A DNA stretch of 64,000 nucleotides from Serratia marcescens (GCF_029846115.1 NZ_JARVZZ010000001.1:558001-622000), one strand, 5' to 3'; positions 22,759-34,951 are shown, counted from the first letter of the stretch. Translations and numbers: made by a program. Notes: a model not told the origin generated them from the letters alone.

Positions 22759-22877
22759 GGCACGGGTGCTCCTCACCCAAGGCGCTTTTTTGCAGTATCA
22801 TTGTTAATTCTTGGTATTGAAGCTAACAGTGCGCTAGGGATCTCACAATAGCCGCCCACAACATTTTTACTCAGCCT

Positions 22878-23858
22878 ATGCCTAACACCTTTCGCCCTCT
22901 GACCGGGGCCAGTAACCCGCACCTGCAAACGCTGTTGCCGCGGTTGGTGCGCCGCCGCGTGTTATTGAAACCGCATTGGCAACGGCTGGAATTGCCCGAC
23001 GGCGATTTCGTCGATCTCGCCTGGAGCGAAGATCCGGCGCAGGCGCGCGACAAACCGCGTGCGGTGCTGTTCCACGGCCTGGAAGGCAGCTTCTACAGCC
23101 CCTACGCGCATGGCCTGCTCAACGCCTGGCGTGAGCGTGGCTGGCTCGGCGTGGTGATGCACTTTCGCGGCTGCAGCGGCGTGCCCAACCGCAAGCAGCG
23201 CATCTACCACTCCGGTGAAACCGAAGATGCGCGCTTCTTCCTGCGCTGGCTACGTGACCGCTACGGCGAGGTGCCGACCGCGGCGGTAGGCGTTTCGCTC
23301 GGCGGCAACATGCTGGCCTGCTATCTGGCGCAGCAAGGCGCCGACAGCTTGCTGCAGGCGGCAGTGGTGGTCTCGGCGCCGCTGATGCTGGAGCCTTGCG
23401 CCTACCGCATGGAGCAAGGCTTCTCCCGCGTTTATCAGCGCTACCTGCTGGGGCAGCTGAAACAAAACGCCACCCGTAAGCTGTTGCACTACCCGGACAC
23501 TCTGCCGCTCAAGCTGTCACAGCTGAACGGCTTGCGACGCATCCGCGAATTCGACGACGCCATCACCTCACGCATTCACGGCTTCAGCGACGCTATCGAC
23601 TATTATCGCCGCTGCAGCGCCCTGCCGCTGTTGCCGGCTGTCCAGACGCCGCTGCTGATCATCCATGCGAAGGACGATCCCTTCATGACCCATGAGGTGA
23701 TCCCCGACGTCGCCGGCCTGCCGCGCAATATTGAATATCAGTTGACCGAGTTCGGCGGCCACGTCGGCTTTGTCGGCGGCACGCTGAAAAAACCGCACAT
23801 GTGGCTGGAGCATCGCATTCCGGCCTGGCTTTCCCCTTATCTGGACATCCCGACGTGA
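22878..23858 (+). CDS. yheT: Alpha/beta hydrolase YheT
   Basis: A 326-residue hydrolase of the AB-hydrolase YheT/EMB8 family. The nucleophile is S140 in GVSLGGN, the acid is likely in HAKDDPF and the histidine in [15 protein letters not shown] forms the oxyanion region. The natural substrate is unknown. The next gene, yheU, starts on a GTG that overlaps the stop codon, so yheT and yheU are coupled. Confidence 0.92.
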   Translation: MPNTFRPLTGASNPHLQTLLPRLVRRRVLLKPHWQRLELPDGDFVDLAWSEDPAQARDKPRAVLFHGLEGSFYSPYAHGLLNAWRERGWLGVVMHFRGCSGVPNRKQRIYHSGETEDARFFLRWLRDRYGEVPTAAVGVSLGGNMLACYLAQQGADSLLQAAVVVSAPLMLEPCAYRMEQGFSRVYQRYLLGQLKQNATRKLLHYPDTLPLKLSQLNGLRRIREFDDAITSRIHGFSDAIDYYRRCSALPLLPAVQTPLLIIHAKDDPFMTHEVIPDVAGLPRNIEYQLTEFGGHVGFVGGTLKKPHMWLEHRIPAWLSPYLDIPT

Positions 23859-24088
23859 TCATTCCCTGGCAAGAACTGGCAACCGACACCCTGAACAGCC
23901 TGATCGAATCCTTTGTGCTGCGCGAAGGCACCGATTACGGCGAGCACGAACGCTCGCTGGAACAGAAGGTGGAGGACGTGCGCCGCCAGCTGAAAAACGG
24001 CGAAGTGGTGCTGGTGTGGTCGGAACTGCACGAGAGCGTCAACATCATGCCGCGCGGCCAGTTCCGCGCCGGGCAGGAAGAAATTTAG
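23855..24088 (+). CDS. yheU: YheU family protein
   Basis: A 77-residue protein beginning [20 protein letters not shown] and containing [15 protein letters not shown] and [16 protein letters not shown], matching E. coli YheU. Function is unknown. The start is GTG at 23855, overlapping the yheT stop (GTGA); an ATG 18 codons upstream lies inside yheT and would add residues not found in the family. Confidence 0.9.
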   Translation: MIIPWQELATDTLNSLIESFVLREGTDYGEHERSLEQKVEDVRRQLKNGEVVLVWSELHESVNIMPRGQFRAGQEEI

Positions 24089-24239
24089 TGGCGATCGGTT
24101 CTATGACTGACGGAAAAAATCAGGTAACAATGGGGCATTGCAAACCAGCGCGCGCCATTTTTTCCTGACATAGAGAGCGTCAACAAGAGCCACAATAATC
24201 CCCTGACGCCGGCGCATTCAACACGGAGTGACAACCACC

Positions 24240-25109
24240 ATGTCTGCCAAACATCCCGTTATCGCGGTGACCGGTTCCAGCGGCGCCGGTACCACCACCA
24301 CCAGCGTGGCGTTCCGCAAAATATTCCAACAGCTCAACATTCGCGCCGCCGAGTTGGAGGGTGACAGCTTCCACCGCTACACCCGGCCGGAAATGGACGC
24401 GGCGATCCGCAAGGCGCGCGATCTGGGCAGACACATCAGCTATTTCGGCCCCGAGGCCAACGACTTCGGCCTGCTGCAGCAGAGCTTTATCGACTACGGC
24501 AAGAACGGCACCGGCCGTTCGCGCAAGTATCTGCACACCTACGACGAAGCGGTGCCCTACAATCAGGTGCCGGGTACCTTCACCCCGTGGGAACCGCTGC
24601 CGGCGCCGACCGACGTGCTGTTTTACGAGGGGTTGCACGGCGGCGTGGTCACCGAGCACCACGACGTGGCAAACCACGTCGATCTGCTGGTCGGCGTGGT
24701 ACCGATCGTCAACCTGGAGTGGATCCAGAAACTGATCCGCGATACCGGCGAGCGCGGTCACTCTCGCGAAGCGGTGATGGACTCGGTGGTGCGTTCGATG
24801 GAAGATTACATCAACTACATCACGCCGCAGTTCTCGCGCACCCACATCAACTTCCAGCGCGTGCCGACGGTGGACACCTCCAACCCGTTCGCCGCCAAGG
24901 CGATTCCCTCACTGGACGAAAGCTTCGTCGTGATCCACTTCCGCGGGCTGGATCAAATTGACTTCCCCTATTTGCTGGCGATGCTGCAGGGCTCGTTTAT
25001 CTCGCACATCAATACGTTAGTGGTGCCGGGTGGCAAGATGGGGCTGGCGATGGAACTGATCATGGCGCCGCTGGTGCAGCGGCTGCTGGAAGGCAAGAAG
25101 ATCGAATAA
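24240..25109 (+). CDS. prkB: Phosphoribulokinase-like protein PrkB
   Basis: A 289-residue P-loop kinase with GSSGAGTTTT (12-21), where threonine stands at the usual Walker A lysine as in E. coli PrkB. Further segments are EGDSFHRYTRPEMDAAIRKA and LFYEGLHGG. Despite homology to Calvin-cycle phosphoribulokinase, no RuBisCO is present and the physiological role is unproven. The ATG at 24240 gives the E. coli length. A 151-bp gap separates it from yheU. Confidence 0.9.
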   Translation: MSAKHPVIAVTGSSGAGTTTTSVAFRKIFQQLNIRAAELEGDSFHRYTRPEMDAAIRKARDLGRHISYFGPEANDFGLLQQSFIDYGKNGTGRSRKYLHTYDEAVPYNQVPGTFTPWEPLPAPTDVLFYEGLHGGVVTEHHDVANHVDLLVGVVPIVNLEWIQKLIRDTGERGHSREAVMDSVVRSMEDYINYITPQFSRTHINFQRVPTVDTSNPFAAKAIPSLDESFVVIHFRGLDQIDFPYLLAMLQGSFISHINTLVVPGGKMGLAMELIMAPLVQRLLEGKKIE

Positions 25110-25116
25110 ACGCGTT

Positions 25117-25139
25117 GAGCGCGGCGCCGGGCCGCGCTC
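25117..25139. other. GC hairpin between convergent prkB and yhfA
   Basis: A perfect 9-bp stem GAGCGCGGC/GCCGCGCTC with a 5-nt loop sits between the two stop codons. Neither strand has a T run after it. It may act as a Rho-associated or bidirectional 3' end. Confidence 0.5.
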
Positions 25140-25147
25140 CGTCTCGA

Positions 25148-25555
25148 TTACGCCGGGTGGCGGATCTCGAAACTGTGGGTCACCGTGGCGGCCTTGTTAA
25201 GCATCAACGCCACCGAGCAGTATTTCTCCGCCGACAGGTTCACCGCACGCTCGACGATCTTGTCGGTCAGGTCCTGGCCGGTAACGATGAAATGCAGGTT
25301 GATATGGGTGAACAACCGCGGGGCTTCTTCACGGCGCTCGGAAGTCAGCTTCACCTCACAGTCGCGCACGTCGTTGCGCCCTTTTTGCAGGATGGACACC
25401 ACGTCGATCGCGCTGCAGCCGCCCACCGACATCAGCACCATCTCCATCGGGCTGGGCGCTTTATCGCCGGCGTTGCCATCCATCAGCACCTGGTGGCCGG
25501 AGGCCGATTCACCCAAAAACGTTAACCCTTCCACCCATTTAACTCTTGCCTGCAT
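25148..25555 (-). CDS. yhfA: OsmC family protein YhfA
   Basis: A 135-residue OsmC/Ohr-fold protein with SVGGCSAIDVV around the first family cysteine and EKYCSVALML around the second. Some OsmC proteins reduce organic peroxides; YhfA activity is not established. The start MQARVKWVEGLTF matches E. coli; an ATG three codons earlier is less likely. It is divergent from crp, sharing a 382-bp regulatory gap. Confidence 0.92.
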   Translation of the reverse strand: MQARVKWVEGLTFLGESASGHQVLMDGNAGDKAPSPMEMVLMSVGGCSAIDVVSILQKGRNDVRDCEVKLTSERREEAPRLFTHINLHFIVTGQDLTDKIVERAVNLSAEKYCSVALMLNKAATVTHSFEIRHPA

Positions 25556-25937
25556 TCTGGTCACTCCGGTTAATTTCTTAAAATCAGGGTACGCTTTCGC
25601 ATAGAAACAGGCAACGTAACCTGATGCTAATCATGCTGAAGCGAGACAACACGAGACACCCGCCTTACTCTGTGCTACAAACAGAGCCGCAATAAATCTT
25701 TCCGGGACACTGAATTTCAGGGAAACGCCCAGAGAAAGGCTCCTTTACCGGTATGTTAACAGAATGTAGCTTGCAGCGCTTACGGCAAGTTAATATGCTA
25801 GAGCGACAGCGTATTTTTATGACACGCCTCAAAACTTGCCGGTAGCCCTCGCTCATGACTGCGGCTACAGGCGGGTTTTACAGGGAACTCTGACCCCTGT
25901 GACACAAGGCAGCGATAACAACAGAGGATAACAGCGA
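25556..25937. promoter_or_regulatory. Divergent yhfA-crp regulatory region
   Basis: This 382-bp non-coding gap must hold the crp and yhfA promoters. The stretch ATGCTGAAGCGAGACAACAC (25633-25652) resembles the conserved block before the E. coli crp promoter, followed by a possible extended -10 (TGTGCTACAA, 25671-25680). No strong CRP half-site pair was found by eye. No ORF with a good start was seen. Confidence 0.45.
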
Positions 25938-26570
25938 ATGGTTCTCGGCAAACCGCAAACAGACCCTACTCTCGAATGGTTCCTGTCTCATTGCCATATC
26001 CACAAATATCCATCGAAGAGTACGCTGATTCACCAAGGTGAAAAGGCCGAAACGCTTTACTACATCGTGAAAGGCTCCGTCGCGGTGCTGATCAAGGATG
26101 AAGAAGGTAAAGAGATGATCCTGTCCTACCTCAACCAGGGGGATTTCATCGGCGAGCTCGGATTGTTCGAAGAAGGCCAGGAGCGCAGCGCCTGGGTTCG
26201 CGCGAAAACCGCCTGTGAAGTGGCCGAAATTTCCTACAAGAAATTCCGTCAGCTGATCCAGGTGAACCCGGACATCCTGATGCGTCTGTCCGCCCAAATG
26301 GCAAGCCGCCTGCAGGTCACTTCCGAAAAAGTGGGCAACCTCGCCTTCCTGGACGTGACCGGCCGCATCGCGCAAACCCTGCTGAATCTGGCGAAGCAAC
26401 CCGACGCCATGACTCACCCGGACGGCATGCAGATCAAGATCACCCGTCAGGAGATCGGCCAGATCGTCGGCTGCTCGCGTGAAACCGTTGGCCGTATTCT
26501 GAAAATGCTGGAAGATCAAAACCTGATTTCCGCCCACGGCAAAACCATTGTCGTCTACGGCACCCGTTAA
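25938..26570 (+). CDS. crp: cAMP receptor protein CRP
   Basis: Global carbon-catabolite regulator, 210 residues and nearly identical to E. coli CRP. The cAMP domain has [19 protein letters not shown], the C-helix ends with [15 protein letters not shown], and the helix-turn-helix is [20 protein letters not shown] with the DNA-reading Arg, Glu and Arg. It likely controls several operons in the window, including the beta-glucoside module. A clear terminator follows. Confidence 0.99.
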   Translation: MVLGKPQTDPTLEWFLSHCHIHKYPSKSTLIHQGEKAETLYYIVKGSVAVLIKDEEGKEMILSYLNQGDFIGELGLFEEGQERSAWVRAKTACEVAEISYKKFRQLIQVNPDILMRLSAQMASRLQVTSEKVGNLAFLDVTGRIAQTLLNLAKQPDAMTHPDGMQIKITRQEIGQIVGCSRETVGRILKMLEDQNLISAHGKTIVVYGTR

Positions 26571-26580
26571 TCCCTGAAGA

Positions 26581-26606
26581 AACGGCGCAATCTGCGCCGT
26601 TTTTTT
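26581..26606 (+). terminator. Intrinsic terminator after crp
   Basis: A 9-bp stem AACGGCGCA/TGCGCCGTT with loop ATC is followed by five further T. It lies 10 bases past the crp stop and 15 bases before yhfK. Confidence 0.9.
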
Positions 26607-26620
26607 GTCTGCTTTCTGCC

Positions 26621-28699
26621 ATGTGGCGCCGCCTGATCTACCACCCGGAAATCAACTACGCACTGCGACAAACGCTGGTGTTGTGCCTGCCGGTGCTGTT
26701 CGGCCTGCTGATAGGCCAGCTACAGCTCGGCCTGATGTTCTCTCTGGTGCCCGCCTGCTGCAATATCGCCGGTCTGGACACACCGCATAAGCGCTTCTTT
26801 AAACGTCTGATCGTCGGCGGTTCGCTGTTCGCCTTCAGCAGCGTGCTGCTGCAACAGGCCATGTTGTGGCACGTGCCGCTGCCGGCGCTGATGCTGGGCC
26901 TGGCACTGCTGCTCGGCGTCACCGGTGAAATCAGCCCGCTGCACGCCCGGCTGTTGCCGGCGGCGCTGGTGGCCGCCATCTTCGCCCTCAGCACGGCCGG
27001 TACGGTGCCTCTCTGGCAGGCGCCGCTGCTGTACGCCATCGGCACCGCCTGGTACGGCTTATTCACTTGGTTCTGGTTCAAGCTGTGGAAAGAGCAGCCG
27101 ATGCGCGAGACGCTCAGCCAGCTCTACCTGGAACTGGCGGACTATTTCGAAGCCAAATACTCGCTGCTGACCCAGCATATTGATCCGCAAACCGCGCTGC
27201 CGCCGCTGCTGGTGCGCCAGCAAAAGGTGATGGATCTGATCAGCCTTTTGTACCAACAGCTTAATTTCCTGCCGCACGCCAACAACCTCGAGCAAAAGCG
27301 CCTGCAGCGCGCCTTTCAGGTGGCGATGGATCTGCAGGAGCACATCACCGTCAGCCTGCATCTGCCGGAAGAGGTGCAAAAGCTGGTGGAGCAGAGCCAG
27401 GCCGAAGCGATCATTCGCCGCAATGCTCAGGTGATCGCCGGCCGGCTGCGCGTGGTGGCGCACGATATTCTCTACCATCAACATTCGAAGCGCTTCTCCA
27501 TGACCCACGAGCTGGCGGCGCTGGAAAAAATGGCGGCGCAGCATCCCGATAACCCGGTCGGCCAGTTTTGTTATTACCACTTCAGCCGCATCGCCCGCCT
27601 GCTGCGTACCCAGCATCCGTTGTACCGCCGCGATCTGATGCCCGGCCAACACCGCCTGCCGTTTTGGCCGGCGCTGGCCAGCTACCTGTCGTTCAAATCC
27701 ACCGCCCTGCGCAACGCCGCACGGCTGGGCGTGACGCTGGCGATCGGCAGCAGTCTGGGCGCGGTGTTCAACCTGCCGAAGCCTTACTGGATCCTGCTCA
27801 CCATCATGCTGGTAAGCCAAAACGGGTATAACGCCACCCGGGTGCGCATTCAGCACCGTGCGCTGGGCACGATTGCCGGACTATTGCTGGCGGCCGGGCT
27901 GCTGCAGCTGCAGTTGCCGGAAGGAGAAACGCTGAGCATCATGTTGGTGATCACGCTGCTGGCCTACCTGGTTTCGCGCAAGAACTACGGGCTGTCGGTG
28001 ATTGGCTTTACGGTCACGGCGGTTTACACCCTGCAGCTGCTGGCGCTGAACGGCTCGCATTTTCTGGTGCCGCGCCTGATCGATACGCTGATCGGCTGCG
28101 TGCTGGCGTTCGGCGGCACCATTTGGCTGTGGCCGCAGTGGCAAAGCGGGCTGCTGCGCAAGAATGCCCATCAGGCGCTGGAGAACGATCAAGCCGCGCT
28201 GCGGCTGATGCTGAAGCAACCGGAACCGGACGCCACCGCGTTGGCCTATACTCGCATGCAGGTTAACCAGGCGCACAACGCGCTGTTCACCTCGCTCAAT
28301 CAGGCGATGCAGGAGCCGGGGTTCGCGTCGAACTATCTGGCGGACATGCGGCTGTGGGTCACTCACAGCCAGTTCATCGTCGAACACCTGAACGCCATGA
28401 CCATTCTGGCGCGCGAGCACTACATGCTGACGCCGAAACTGGCGGAAGCGTATCTGCAAACCTGTGAAATCGCGCTGCAAAGCTGCCAGCAGCGGTTGGA
28501 ATACGACGGCCCGAGCAGCGGCAACAGCGGCATCATGCAGCCGCCGGATCTGCATCCGGACATGCCCGTCACCGAGATGGAGCGCCACCTGCGGCGCATT
28601 TTGTCGCACCTGAGCGTGATGCACACCATTTCGTCGCTGGCCTGGCGCCAGCGCCCGCACCACGGCATTTGGCTCAAGCGCAAACTGCGCGATCAATAA
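26621..28699 (+). CDS. yhfK: YccS/YhfK family membrane protein
   Basis: A 692-residue inner-membrane protein in two similar halves, each with clusters of hydrophobic segments (about 15-150 and 370-500) and a soluble region; the C-terminal part is FUSC-like. It resembles aromatic-acid efflux proteins of the AaeB group, but no substrate is known. The start MWRRLIYHPEINYALRQ is as in E. coli. It begins right after the crp terminator, so it needs its own promoter or read-through. Confidence 0.9.
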   Translation: MWRRLIYHPEINYALRQTLVLCLPVLFGLLIGQLQLGLMFSLVPACCNIAGLDTPHKRFFKRLIVGGSLFAFSSVLLQQAMLWHVPLPALMLGLALLLGVTGEISPLHARLLPAALVAAIFALSTAGTVPLWQAPLLYAIGTAWYGLFTWFWFKLWKEQPMRETLSQLYLELADYFEAKYSLLTQHIDPQTALPPLLVRQQKVMDLISLLYQQLNFLPHANNLEQKRLQRAFQVAMDLQEHITVSLHLPEEVQKLVEQSQAEAIIRRNAQVIAGRLRVVAHDILYHQHSKRFSMTHELAALEKMAAQHPDNPVGQFCYYHFSRIARLLRTQHPLYRRDLMPGQHRLPFWPALASYLSFKSTALRNAARLGVTLAIGSSLGAVFNLPKPYWILLTIMLVSQNGYNATRVRIQHRALGTIAGLLLAAGLLQLQLPEGETLSIMLVITLLAYLVSRKNYGLSVIGFTVTAVYTLQLLALNGSHFLVPRLIDTLIGCVLAFGGTIWLWPQWQSGLLRKNAHQALENDQAALRLMLKQPEPDATALAYTRMQVNQAHNALFTSLNQAMQEPGFASNYLADMRLWVTHSQFIVEHLNAMTILAREHYMLTPKLAEAYLQTCEIALQSCQQRLEYDGPSSGNSGIMQPPDLHPDMPVTEMERHLRRILSHLSVMHTISSLAWRQRPHHGIWLKRKLRDQ

Positions 28700-28719
28700 G
28701 GGCGCGGCATGCCGCGCCC
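28700..28719. other. Perfect 20-bp palindrome between convergent yhfK and argD
   Basis: GGGCGCGGCA/TGCCGCGCCC is a fully symmetric 20-bp palindrome that starts on the last base of the yhfK stop codon. A second copy of GCCGCGC follows within 20 bases. No T run is present on either side. It may serve as a shared 3' end. Confidence 0.5.
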
Positions 28720-28739
28720 CGTTATATGCCGCGCGGGCT

Positions 28740-29981
<1,242 letters not shown>

Positions 29982-30088
29982 TCAGCGCTATCGTAATATC
30001 AGATTGAAAACATAATCACGAAATATGCATAAAAAACCAATCAAGCGCAAATGCAAAACGCCTGACGGGCGAAAAAAACGCACCGGAG

Positions 30089-30664
30089 TTAACGCTTGAG
30101 GAAATTATCCAGCAGTTGATGGCCCTGCTCGCTGAGCACGCTTTCCGGATGGAACTGCACGCCTTCCAACGCCAAAGTGCGGTGGCGGATGCCCATGATC
30201 TCGTCGCACACGCCGTCGCGTTCGCTCCAGGCGGTCACTTCAAAGCAGTCCGGCAGCGTATCGGCTTTCAGCACCAGCGAGTGATAGCGGGTCACGGTCA
30301 GCGGATCGCTCAGGCCGCGAAACACGCCGACGCCCAGGTGACGAATCGCCGAGGTTTTGCCGTGCATCACCGCGCGGGCGCGCACCACCTCGGCGCCGAA
30401 CGCCTGCCCCAGCGCCTGGTGCCCCAGGCACACGCCGAGGATCGGCAGCTTGCCGGCGAAATGACGAATGGCGGCCAGTGAGATGCCCGCTTCATTCGGG
30501 GTACAGGGGCCAGGGGAAATCACCAGATGCTGCGGCGCCAGCCGCTCGATATCGGCCAGCTGCAGCTCATCGTTGCGCTTCACCAGCACCTCGGCGCCCA
30601 ATTCGCAGAAGTACTGGTAAAGGTTATAGGTAAAGGAGTCGTAGTTATCGATCAGCAGCAGCAT
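30089..30664 (-). CDS. pabA: Aminodeoxychorismate synthase component II (glutaminase)
   Basis: PabA hydrolyses glutamine and supplies ammonia to PabB for 4-amino-4-deoxychorismate in folate synthesis. The 191-residue product is a class I amidotransferase with nucleophile C79 in [10 protein letters not shown] and the His-Glu pair in VQFHPES. The paralogue TrpG is part of tryptophan synthesis, but the location beside argD matches pabA. The start [11 protein letters not shown] is conserved although the ribosome binding site is weak. Confidence 0.94.
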   Translation of the reverse strand: MLLLIDNYDSFTYNLYQYFCELGAEVLVKRNDELQLADIERLAPQHLVISPGPCTPNEAGISLAAIRHFAGKLPILGVCLGHQALGQAFGAEVVRARAVMHGKTSAIRHLGVGVFRGLSDPLTVTRYHSLVLKADTLPDCFEVTAWSERDGVCDEIMGIRHRTLALEGVQFHPESVLSEQGHQLLDNFLKR

Positions 30665-30736
30665 GTTAGGTCCGACAGAGAAAAATGCCGCCACAGTGTA
30701 CTGATTTAATCCGCCGCTGCCGACGATAATTTCCGC

Positions 30737-32263
30737 TTACTTTTTACGGCCGCCGGTGATCGAACCCAGCACGCCGCGCAGGATCTGGCGGCCGAGATCG
30801 CGCGCCATGCTCTTGGCGGCGGTCTGGACGATGCCGTCGCGCTTGCCGCCGCGCGGGCCAGTGGAACCGAACAACAACTCGTTCAAGCCGTCCATCAGGC
30901 CGCCGCCCGCCTGCTGTTGTTGCTGTTGCGCCTGCGGTTGCTGCCCCTGCTGCGGGGTGCCGAGGGTGGCAAAGCCCCCCGACGACAGCTTCTCGTAGGC
31001 GGACTCGCGGTCGATCATATCCTCATAGCGGCCATACAGCGGCGACTTGTTGATTGCGCTGTTCAGCCCTTCCGCACCGAGCATGCCCATTTTGGATTCC
31101 GGCGCGATCACCATCGCCCGCTCCACCACGTTCGGCCGGCCCTTCTCGTCGAGGAATGACACCAGCGCTTCGCCCACGCCCAGCTCGGTGATCGCCGTTT
31201 CGGCATCGAAGGCCGGATTGGCGCGCAGGGTTTGCGCCGCCGTCTTCACCGCCTTCTGATCGCGCGGGGTAAAGGCGCGCAGCGCATGCTGCACGCGGTT
31301 GCCCAACTGGCCAAGTACGCTGTCCGGGATGTCCAGCGGGTTCTGGGTGACGAAGTAAATGCCGACGCCTTTGGAGCGGATCAGGCGCACCACCTGTTCG
31401 ATCTTGGTCAACAGCGCCGCCGGCGCATCGTTGAACAGCAGGTGCGCCTCATCGAAGAAGAACACCAGCTTCGGCTGTTCAGGGTCGCCCACTTCCGGCA
31501 GGTGCTCAAACAGCTCGGCCAGCAGCCACAGCAGGAACACCGAATACAGCTTCGGCTGATTGATCAGCTTATCCGCCGCCAGCAGGTTGATCACGCCGTG
31601 ACCGTTGGCGTCGGTTTTCATCAGATCGTTGATGTCCAGCATCGGCTCGCCGAAGAACTGATTCGCGCCCTGCTCTTCCAGCGTCAGCAACCCGCGCTGG
31701 ATAGCGCCGATCGACGCGGCAGAGATATTGCCGTACTGGGTCTGGAATTGTTTGGCGTTGTCGCCGACGAACTGCACCATGGCGCGCAGGTCCTTCATGT
31801 CCAGCAACAGCAGCGCGTTGTCATCGGCGATCTTGAACACCAGCTGCAGTACGCCGCTTTGCACCTCGTTCAGATCCAACAGGCGCCCCAGCAGCAGCGG
31901 CCCAAGATCGGAAATCGTGGCGCGGATCGGGTGGCCCTTTTCGCCGTAAATATCCCACGGGATAATGGTGCAGGCCTGCGGCTGCCAGTCGGTGACGCCG
32001 ATCGCCGCCAGGCGCGCCTGCAGTTTCTCGGAAGGCACGCCCTCGGCGCCGATGCCGGACAGATCGCCCTTCACGTCCGACAGGAACACCGGTACGCCGA
32101 TGCGCGAGAACTGTTCGGCCATTTTCTGCAGCGTCACCGTCTTGCCGGTGCCGGTTGCCCCGGTGATCAGCCCGTGGCGGTTGGCCAACGCCGGCAAAAT
32201 CACCAGATCCTGCTCCGGTTTTCCGTCTTTCATCGCCTTGGCGATAATCCGTGGTTCACTCAT
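30737..32263 (-). CDS. yjgR: DUF853 family ATPase YjgR
   Basis: A 508-residue HerA/VirB4-like ATPase of the DUF853 family. Walker A is GATGTGKT (35-42), Walker B is [12 protein letters not shown], and a glutamine-rich linker ([14 protein letters not shown]) lies near residue 440. The role in cells is unknown. In E. coli yjgR is elsewhere; here it lies between btsR and pabA. The start [14 protein letters not shown] is chosen because the upstream extension is not conserved. Confidence 0.9.
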   Translation of the reverse strand: MSEPRIIAKAMKDGKPEQDLVILPALANRHGLITGATGTGKTVTLQKMAEQFSRIGVPVFLSDVKGDLSGIGAEGVPSEKLQARLAAIGVTDWQPQACTIIPWDIYGEKGHPIRATISDLGPLLLGRLLDLNEVQSGVLQLVFKIADDNALLLLDMKDLRAMVQFVGDNAKQFQTQYGNISAASIGAIQRGLLTLEEQGANQFFGEPMLDINDLMKTDANGHGVINLLAADKLINQPKLYSVFLLWLLAELFEHLPEVGDPEQPKLVFFFDEAHLLFNDAPAALLTKIEQVVRLIRSKGVGIYFVTQNPLDIPDSVLGQLGNRVQHALRAFTPRDQKAVKTAAQTLRANPAFDAETAITELGVGEALVSFLDEKGRPNVVERAMVIAPESKMGMLGAEGLNSAINKSPLYGRYEDMIDRESAYEKLSSGGFATLGTPQQGQQPQAQQQQQQAGGGLMDGLNELLFGSTGPRGGKRDGIVQTAAKSMARDLGRQILRGVLGSITGGRKK

Positions 32264-32352
32264 TTTCTGTTCCTTTGACGCTGACGCGGCGCGAAAAGCG
32301 CCTGTGGATGCAATAAAGCTATAAGCGCCGCGTAACCCCGTCAAGGACAAAC

Positions 32353-32376
32353 AAAAAGGGCGCCGTCGGGACGCCC
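32353..32376 (-). terminator. Intrinsic terminator after btsR
   Basis: A stem of GGGCG plus a U-G and a C-G pair closes a 5-nt loop and is followed on the minus strand by TTTTTG. It separates btsSR from yjgR. Confidence 0.75.
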
Positions 32377-32414
32377 ATGATGCCTGTCTTTTCAGAATCC
32401 CCCTAAGACCTGCG

Positions 32415-33140
32415 TCACCCCCGCAGCCCCAGTTGTTCCTTCAGCGCCTTCAAATAGCGCCGGCTGACCGGCACCGGATCGCCGGCCGACATGATCATCT
32501 CCGCCGCGCCGCCCTCTTCGAAGCGGATCTCGCGCACCTGCTCCAGGTTGACCAGATACTGCCGATGGCAGCGCACCAACGGGGTACGGCTTTCCAGCGT
32601 GCGCAGCGTCAGCTCGGTGAAACACTCCATGCCGTCGCTGCGCACCACGAAGACCCCGCTCAGCTTGGAACGGATCGCCAGCACTTCGTCGAACCGCAGC
32701 AGATAGATGCGGCTGTGGCCGGTGCAGGGAATGTATTTCAGGTAACCGGCGCTCTCATCCAGCGCCGTCACGTCCTGCGGCGCACTGCGCTGCCGCAGGC
32801 GTTGCAGCGTCTTGCTCAGCCGCTTCGGCTCCGCCGGCTTCAGCAGATAATCGAAGGCGTGCTCCTCGAACGCCTGCACCGCGTATTCGTCGTAGGCGGT
32901 CAGAAACACGATGTGCGGCATGCGGTTGGGATCCAGCATGCCAACCATTTCCAGCCCGCTGATGCGCGGCATCTGGATATCGAGAAACACCACGTCCGGC
33001 TGCAACCGGTGGATCTGGCTGATGGCTTCGATGGCGTTGGCGCACTCGCCGATAATCGCGATCCCCGCTTCAGCTTCCAGCAGGTGGCGCAGGTTGTCGC
33101 GCGCCGAAGGTTCATCGTCAACAATCAGTGCGTTTAACAT
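32415..33140 (-). CDS. btsR: LytTR-type response regulator BtsR
   Basis: Response regulator of the pyruvate-sensing BtsS/BtsR system, 241 residues. The receiver domain has the phospho-acceptor D54 in [16 protein letters not shown] and [23 protein letters not shown]; residues about 140-240 form the LytTR DNA-binding domain. Its known target in E. coli, the pyruvate importer btsT, is not in this window. The ATG shares one base with the btsS stop. Confidence 0.92.
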   Translation of the reverse strand: MLNALIVDDEPSARDNLRHLLEAEAGIAIIGECANAIEAISQIHRLQPDVVFLDIQMPRISGLEMVGMLDPNRMPHIVFLTAYDEYAVQAFEEHAFDYLLKPAEPKRLSKTLQRLRQRSAPQDVTALDESAGYLKYIPCTGHSRIYLLRFDEVLAIRSKLSGVFVVRSDGMECFTELTLRTLESRTPLVRCHRQYLVNLEQVREIRFEEGGAAEMIMSAGDPVPVSRRYLKALKEQLGLRG

Positions 33141-34825
33141 CAGACGGCCCTCTCCATGGGAACATTGAGCGTAATGCGGGTGTAGGCGTCCGGCCGGCAA
33201 TCCACCTGCACGCCATAGCCTTCGCCGTAGCGCACGCGAATGCGCTTATCCACCAGATTCATCCCCAGCCCGCTGCAGTTCGGTTTCGGCTGAAACAGCC
33301 CGGCGTTGTCCGTCACCTGCAGCAGTAAATGCTCGCCTTCGCAGCAGGCGCCGATCTCGATGCGGCCCACGCCCAACAGATGCGAGGTGCCATGCTTGAT
33401 GGCGTTTTCGACGATCGGCTGCAGCGAGAATGCCGGCAGCCGCACCGCCAACAGCGCCTCCGGTAGCGATACCGCGATCTCCAGCCGATCGGCAAAGCGC
33501 GCTTTCTCGATCTGCAGATAGGCGTTCACGTGTTCGATCTCGTCCGCCAGGCTGACTTCGTCATCCGAGCGTTTGAGGTTTTTACGAAAGAAGGTCGAGA
33601 GGGACTGCACCAGATCGCAGGCGCGCTCGCCATCGCGGCGGATCACCGCCACCAGGGTGTTCAAGGCATTGAACAGGAAATGCGGATTGACCTGCGCATG
33701 CAACAGCTTGATCTCCGACTGCGCCAGCAGCTGCTTGTGCCGCTCGTACTGTCCGGCCATGATCTGCGCCGACAGCAGGCTGGCGATGCCTTCGCCCAAC
33801 GTACGGTTGATGGTGCTGAACAGCTGGCTTTTCGGTTCGTACAGCTTGATGGTGCCGATCACCCGCTGGTTTTCGCCGCGCAGCGGGATCACCAGCGTCG
33901 ATCCCAGCTTGCAGGCCGGATTGATCGAGCAGCAGTAAGAGAGCTGATTGCCGTCGGCGTACACCACTTCGTTGTTGTCGATGGCGCGATGCGAATGCAC
34001 CGAGGCGATCGGCGTGCCGGGCAGGTGGTGATCGTCGCCGATGCCGATAAACGCCAGCAGCTTGTCGCGATCGGTGATCGCCACCGCGCCGATGCCCAGC
34101 TCCTGATAGATCACCCGGGCAACCTTCATGCTGTTCTCCTGATCGAAGCCCTGCCGCAGGATGCCCTCGGTGCGCTCGGCGATCTTCAGCGCCTTGGAAG
34201 AGAAGGCGCTGGTGTATTTTTCGAACATCGCGCGCCTATCGAGCAGGATTTGCATGAACATCGCCGCGCCGACGGTATTGGCGATCATCATCGGCAGCGC
34301 GATGTGCTCCACCAGCTGCAACGCTTCGTCGTAGGGGCGCGCCACCGTGAGGATGATCGCCATCTGCAGCACTTCCGCCACCAGCGCCACGCCGCCGACG
34401 AACAGCGGATTGAACAGCAGCTCGATGCGCCCCCGGCGCATGGCGATGCTGTGTACGATGCCGCCGACCAGGCCTTCCGACACCGTGGAGATCGCGCAGG
34501 CTACGTCGGTCATGCCGCCGAGCGTATACCGGTGCAAACCGCCGGTCAGCCCGACCAGAAAGCCCACCGACGGCCCGCCCAGCAACCCGCCCAGGACAGC
34601 GCCTATCGCGCGGGTGTTGGCGATCGAATCCTGAATGTGCAGCCCGAAATAGGTGCCCATGATGCAGAACACCGAGAAGATCACGTAGCACAGCAGCTTG
34701 TGCGGCAGGCGGATGGTCACCTGCATCAGCGGGATGAACAGCGGGGTTTTACTCAGCAGATAGGCGATAACGAGATAGACGCACATCTGCTGCAACAGCA
34801 ACAGCACCTGGTTAAATTCATACAT
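33140..34825 (-). CDS. btsS: Pyruvate-sensing histidine kinase BtsS
   Basis: A 561-residue LytS-type kinase, the E. coli length. The N-terminal 5TM-LYT domain spans about residues 1-190, a GAF domain about 215-340, and the kinase core carries [17 protein letters not shown] with the phospho-histidine and the N box [12 protein letters not shown]. High-affinity pyruvate sensing is known in E. coli. It overlaps btsR by one base and begins 156 bp after ppiA. Confidence 0.93.
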   Translation of the reverse strand: MYEFNQVLLLLQQMCVYLVIAYLLSKTPLFIPLMQVTIRLPHKLLCYVIFSVFCIMGTYFGLHIQDSIANTRAIGAVLGGLLGGPSVGFLVGLTGGLHRYTLGGMTDVACAISTVSEGLVGGIVHSIAMRRGRIELLFNPLFVGGVALVAEVLQMAIILTVARPYDEALQLVEHIALPMMIANTVGAAMFMQILLDRRAMFEKYTSAFSSKALKIAERTEGILRQGFDQENSMKVARVIYQELGIGAVAITDRDKLLAFIGIGDDHHLPGTPIASVHSHRAIDNNEVVYADGNQLSYCCSINPACKLGSTLVIPLRGENQRVIGTIKLYEPKSQLFSTINRTLGEGIASLLSAQIMAGQYERHKQLLAQSEIKLLHAQVNPHFLFNALNTLVAVIRRDGERACDLVQSLSTFFRKNLKRSDDEVSLADEIEHVNAYLQIEKARFADRLEIAVSLPEALLAVRLPAFSLQPIVENAIKHGTSHLLGVGRIEIGACCEGEHLLLQVTDNAGLFQPKPNCSGLGMNLVDKRIRVRYGEGYGVQVDCRPDAYTRITLNVPMERAV

Positions 34826-34951
34826 GGCAGCAACTCATCCAGAGACAACAAAGGGCGAACGCCGGATTTCCGGTCTGATTATTGTCTGCCGATTAGAGCA
34901 TGGGCCGCGGGAGAAAACAGTGATGAAGGCAAGGCTTCGGGAGGAAGGAGC

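Noticed and set aside
24273..24302. Missing Walker A lysine in PrkB
   Set aside because: Threonine at this place is also found in E. coli PrkB and related phosphoribulokinases, so it is a family feature and not a defect.
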